From Harmothoe impar (taxonomy: Eukaryota; Annelida; Polychaeta; Phyllodocida; Polynoidae): a stretch of 64,000 nucleotides of DNA. The notes below the pieces were generated by a model, which had not been told where the DNA came from, did not search any database, and saw nothing but the letters and a program-made list of their open reading frames with translations. The stretch lies in assembly GCA_947462335.1 (NCBI GenBank), contig OX381721.1, positions 41,256,488 to 41,320,487 on the forward strand. Direction: 5' to 3'. The first letter of the stretch is position 1, and each line of letters begins with the position of its first letter. Positions 59,500-64,000 of this stretch are shown piece by piece. The position numbers were made by a program, and so were the translations under genes.

Positions 59500-62400
59500 A
59501 ATCAAGCATCATCTGATTTTGTAGAAGTTCAATGAGTAGGTCTAACTGGTTTCTGGAAATTCAATATTATCAATATTCTGATATTGCGGAGACGTGTATC
59601 AGTTGCACAGGGGCATTCTCGCTTAATGTTTGAAACTGATTTCATATGACCAAAAATGTTTCAGCAATGCATCACATCATTGAGTCGTATGTGCAGCCTG
59701 GTTGATTAAAAAAAATGTAATCCAACTTTGTGACATGTTACACAGGAAACATGCACCTACCAGATGTCATACCCTGCCCAGTTTGGAGAACAAAAACTAA
59801 ACATAAACCGTTCTACTTTAAGTGTCTTAGTGACAATAGCATAACCTTAAATACAGTTCAGCTCACAAAAAGTAGCTTACATTGTGACTGTTTCCATCTG
59901 GCTGGTCCCTACTCATAACACCGCAGCTGATGGCACCGGGACAAAGATGCATGCAACCACCTTTAAGTAATGGTGCACACTTCCTAACCCTGTAATACTA
60001 TGCAACATGTATGTATACATACAGTGTAGGGCAGCATGAGATGTAATAAACCTGCCAGCTAAACTGTATCTCTGAAGGGCAAGCTAAGACAAAGCATTCA
60101 TAATCGAAGCAATTCCTTGTATAAATCACTTCTATTCTTTTCAATATGATAGACCTATCTTGCAAGGGTTTGTCGGTAGTGAATATATTACAATGTAAGA
60201 GCAATTTATTTTCATTTACTTTCTGATTTAGAATTCAGCAGTCATTTTGGCCAGATTCAAAGACACTGACTATAACACTGCAGATGTATTTACATGGAAC
60301 TACTTTCAAGACTCCAGCTCCCCTACACAATAGAAGACGACATACATGCCATAACAAGAGGTGAAAGGTGCATACTTTGGGGCAGAGTGGGCGAGGTTGT
60401 TACAGTTTTTATTGGCTGTCCAGTGTTAGTGCTTGGTCCCTGCACGATTTCGCTGTCACCAAGATAACAATAGTGACAGAGGAAGGATTAACAAGTATTT
60501 GTGTGGCACACTTATCTTTTGTATGTTATAACTATGAACCCATCCTATGCTTGTAAGCGTTGGCAATTGATATCAATGCACATGTTGGATTCTCTATCAA
60601 ACTATGAATGCATGTATGATCAATTGTATAGGATTAGTTTGAGGTATTCAGTTTAGATTACACTACCCCATACCATACCCCATACCACCCTATTTACTTC
60701 ATACTAAGATTGTACATATGAAATTGAAAAGAATGATGACATCACACTTAATCTCTACACATCACACAGTTTGCCTCCTTTTCAGAGGCTATATTTAACT
60801 TTTAAGGTACATAAATATGTGTGTGGCTTAACTTGGCTTAGTTTATGTAATATACACACGTCATATATAGGCATTCATACGTGACCACAAGCCATGCTTT
60901 GTGTATAGGTAGTCAAGTTACATGTTCTGATAGTTTAACCCTTCACCTTTCTGCTTCCGGTCACGCTGACGTCACGTCACTCAAATGACATCTCCAATAT
61001 TATACTGAACAAGGATGGAGAATGTGTCAGATGCCTTGGAGAATACCTATTATGTGGTATCATAGGGTCTTTCTAATGGGTAAACTACCTATACAAGGAT
61101 GCCATAGTACCTGTTTCTCTAAGCTATCTTCATCCCTATATCGCCTACTCTACAAATGCATGGGGTAAATAACAGACTACCCGTTAAATGGTATCCACGT
61201 ACAAGAAATGTAGTGATGTCATAAACAAAAAGATTCACACACACCACATAAACACTACAAACAACTAGGTGGCTAGACCAAATCTAATGACCAGACACAT
61301 GTGAATCCCTGCAAACAAAATCTCAAACGGAACTCGTGGCATTCTCGTGTCAAAACCCGAGAATTTTAGAACATTTTACGAACGTATTTTGAACATTATT
61401 GGAAATTATTCTTGTAGTGAAACTCGTGAAATACAGGTCTTCATTCTACTTGTGGATTTTCAAGTAAAACTCGGGAAATACACGTCACCATTGAACATGT
61501 CACTAGAAACATTCATTATTCTTGAGAATCTCCCATGTCTCTCTTGTACATGTATACAGCTTGTGTGTTTTTGGGGAAATGCGAACATTTCTAACTTGTG
61601 TGATTCTTGAGTTCTGTTCGGAGGGAATCAATGATTCAGCAATACTTATTGCTTTTGTTGATCAGAATATGAGCTTATTTAATATGGCTGTATATAGCAC
61701 TACTAGGTAAGACCAGTCATCAGCATCCCCCGCCCCTCTCCCTCATATCAACCCTCTATGTGGGAACTTTTTAAACTCCAATGCATCCACAACAATAGAC
61801 CTCTGTCTTTTTGACCTACACATGACTATAGGGTTCACCAGGAACTCTTCAAAGCTGAGAAAGAGGTGGAAATGTCGATAATCAGCACCAACGTGGCAGG
61901 CATTTTGTGTCAGAGGTCAGGTTTTGGAGGTCAGGGGTTTGTCTTGGTTAGAGAGTGAGATTGAGGTGAAATGAGTGTTGGAAGTGTTAGGTGTACATAA
62001 GTGAGCAGTAAAAGTGTGAATGCCATGGTTGTATATGACCACAATGCCTCTTAGTGTTGACATGATTGCATTAGACCTAACCATAGTTGTAATAACCATG
62101 TTAGTGCCCTGCTATGGAGTCTTTGTGCCGCTGTGGGAATTTGGTGGACAGATACAGAGGCTACTGTTGGTGTTCTATTCGTTTTGCATGTTTTGCATTC
62201 CCCTATAACTTGGCTTGATGGAAGTTGGGGTGGACATGCTTTGAATATGAACATCATCTGTTGTATGAGGCCATTGGCCCAGCTTAACATTCCATGGGAA
62301 AAGTCAGATAAAATCCACTATAGGGGCAAATTTAGCCCACGCTCACTTTCCTCTGGCCATAGGAATATCTGTCAAAATTTAAGTTTGGAACCTTATTATT

Positions 62401-63762
62401 ATTTAATAAAATTCATTAATTTTAGTGACAAGTGACCTACATTTGATTCCTTCTCTTCATAAGCTAGCATTACAAATATTATCATTATACTAAATATGAT
62501 GCAAATTGTATTAGCTTTATATCCGTTACAATGCATTAGGCCTTTTGCCAGCACATCTAGGCTATACCGTGAGAGTTCACCTCACAAACAGGAAACATGT
62601 ACAATGGGCCACCTTCTACATATACAGAAGCATGCAGAGTATACAGTCACTTAGCACTAACACTAACATGTTAACCCTGTAAGGACGACATGATGCCTGA
62701 AGGCTTAGGATAAAAGATGCCTCAAGCCCTGGTTGGTGAGTAACCCATTGCTTCATTACTGCATCATGCTGACCTATAAAGGAGTGTATCAGCCCTGTAG
62801 GGTCGCCATATTGAATGTAGTACCATATGGTACATGGTACTCACACATGATGCCGCCAAAGGGACAAAGTGCATTAAAGCACCATGATGTGAATGTGTTG
62901 TGTATGATCCATGTGACCAAGGTTTCCATGACAAATGTTGTCATGCAAACCCTAAACCCTAAAGATGGTTGATCTGTATGGAATGTGTACTTTTCAGTTT
63001 GGGCAAAACCCAGCCAGGGTCACAGTGCTCAGTGGCTACCAACATACAACTATACATGCCTATGGCTCTTTCAGTTTTAGGCCACCTGTGACTAAAATAT
63101 CATATGCTTTCTATTGTTCTCCATCTAATCTTATGCTGAGTGGTATTGTGGAGTTGTATAGCATTTCCTGTGGAAGTGTGTTACATTTATTAAAGCTTTA
63201 CACAATATCTATTGGTGGTTACTTATGATTCTATTGAATTGGGCAGTCTAGCCCTTATCTTGCCTCTGACCTCTCTCTATACCCATTTTTTTTGTGTGCC
63301 TGCCCCCTCCCCAAACCAACCTTTGCATCCTCTCTTAGTTTCTTTGCCCCTGAGCAACAGAAGAGGTAGAATGGGATGAGTTTTGGGAATGACTTGGTTG
63401 CGGGGGGAGGGGGTAAATGCAAAGCTTCTAACACCTTGAGTGCACTTCAAAGGTATCTTTATCCCTTGTCAAAATATAGAAAAACTGTTTGGCAAAAGGA
63501 TAATATCAAAGCAAACCACAAAACGATAAGACATCACTATATAGGGAGGTATGGGACATCCATGGCAATATAATGTCCTAGATGCTGGTTTCGGCTATAT
63601 AGTTACCAAAAGGAAAAACAGTTTACGGTGAACATTTGAATAGAGCTCAACAATATTTGTCAGATACGGGTAGTACGGTCTACAGAAAAATATCCTGCTA
63701 TGCTTATTGAGAGAAAGTATAGTCCACGTATAGTGCCTGCCCACCCCTTCTATATAATGTAA

Positions 63763-63763
<1 letters not shown>
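59500..63763. other. Non-coding stretch with weak exon-like segments
   Basis: No complete gene. At 62995 a good acceptor (GTGTACTTTTCAG) is followed by open sequence to 63228 (for example FGQNPARVTVLSGYQHT), but other frames are open as well. A hydrophobic 62-codon open stretch at 62020-62208 is probably chance, since the opposite strand is equally open. A full CRE (TGACGTCA) lies at 60967-60974. Confidence 0.4.
60967..60974. promoter_or_regulatory. Full CRE palindrome
   Basis: TGACGTCA, directly followed by a second half-site (CGTCA). Position gives no target gene. Confidence 0.3.

Positions 63764-63846
<83 letters not shown>
63764..63846. repeat. (AT)n microsatellite
   Basis: About 41 AT dinucleotides with one interruption (ATAAATAT near 63801). 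Open frames reading IYIYIY across it are artefacts of the repeat. Confidence 0.95.
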
Positions 63847-63849
<3 letters not shown>

Positions 63850-64000
63850 ACAAAACATGGGAAAACGTGACATTAGGGGAAAACACCTTAATTTAAGCTC
63901 ATGTCTTCAGCTACAATTTGATACTTCAAGCATCAAAATATTTGGATAGTTGCTGAGAAATGACATCTCAAACATGAGATGGTAGGGACATGTAGGAATT
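63847..64000. other. Non-coding window end
   Basis: AT-rich sequence with no recognisable feature. Confidence 0.5.

Noticed and set aside
62020..62290. Hydrophobic 62-residue frame as a membrane microprotein
   Set aside because: The opposite strand is open over 79 codons as well and no splice, poly(A) or promoter support is seen.
63595..63886. Ile/Tyr-repeat frames on the minus strand
   Set aside because: Direct translation of the AT microsatellite.

Overview
The window looks like non-repetitive, intron-rich animal DNA with a low gene density. Supporting signs are spliced transposase exons with GT/AG borders, polyadenylation signals, Kozak-type starts, long AT dinucleotide runs, CTCF-like motifs, a LINE, a hAT transposon and a Polinton/Maverick-like element. 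A marine invertebrate such as a lancelet or another bilaterian would fit, but the species cannot be fixed from sequence alone.

Layout. Positions 1 to about 26,800 are mostly non-coding, probably introns or intergenic DNA, with a few weak exon-like segments, simple repeats and isolated regulatory motifs. At 26.8-27.5 kb there is a compact candidate gene for a 71-residue membrane or secreted peptide (two exons, twin CRE-like boxes upstream, poly(A) signal downstream). From 28.0 to about 41.2 kb lies a dense repeat district. A 19-bp TGTGAC-type satellite is interrupted by (i) an 8.3-kb near-perfect palindrome (28158-36460) with AGTAGTAT...ATACTACT ends and a 6-bp flanking duplication, and (ii) a 1.5-kb G-rich inverted-repeat element that itself contains a MITE. 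From 41.6 to 44.1 kb is a 5'-truncated LINE on the minus strand. From 48.06 to 52.41 kb is a hAT transposon with terminal inverted repeats and a four-exon transposase whose spliced frame is fully open (793 residues). Around 55.6-59.5 kb there is a head-to-head pair of candidate host genes: a minus-strand first exon with a strong Kozak start, and a plus-strand two-exon gene for a 49-residue protein with a mitochondrial-presequence-like start. The rest is non-coding as far as I can see.

The most remarkable object is the palindrome. Each 3.9-kb arm carries, from the outer end inward, a subterminal array of CCAAT boxes, CACGTG E-boxes and forkhead-like sites, diverged internal repeats, an intact 288-codon gene of unknown function, and a CAG/CTG tract. 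The two gene copies converge on a 518-bp unique centre that has a poly(A) signal for each direction. The ends and target duplication resemble Polintons, but no polymerase, integrase, ATPase or capsid gene is visible. It therefore looks like a non-autonomous, fold-back Polinton derivative carrying a cargo gene. The coding calls for the host exons are predictions from splice signals and reading frame only.
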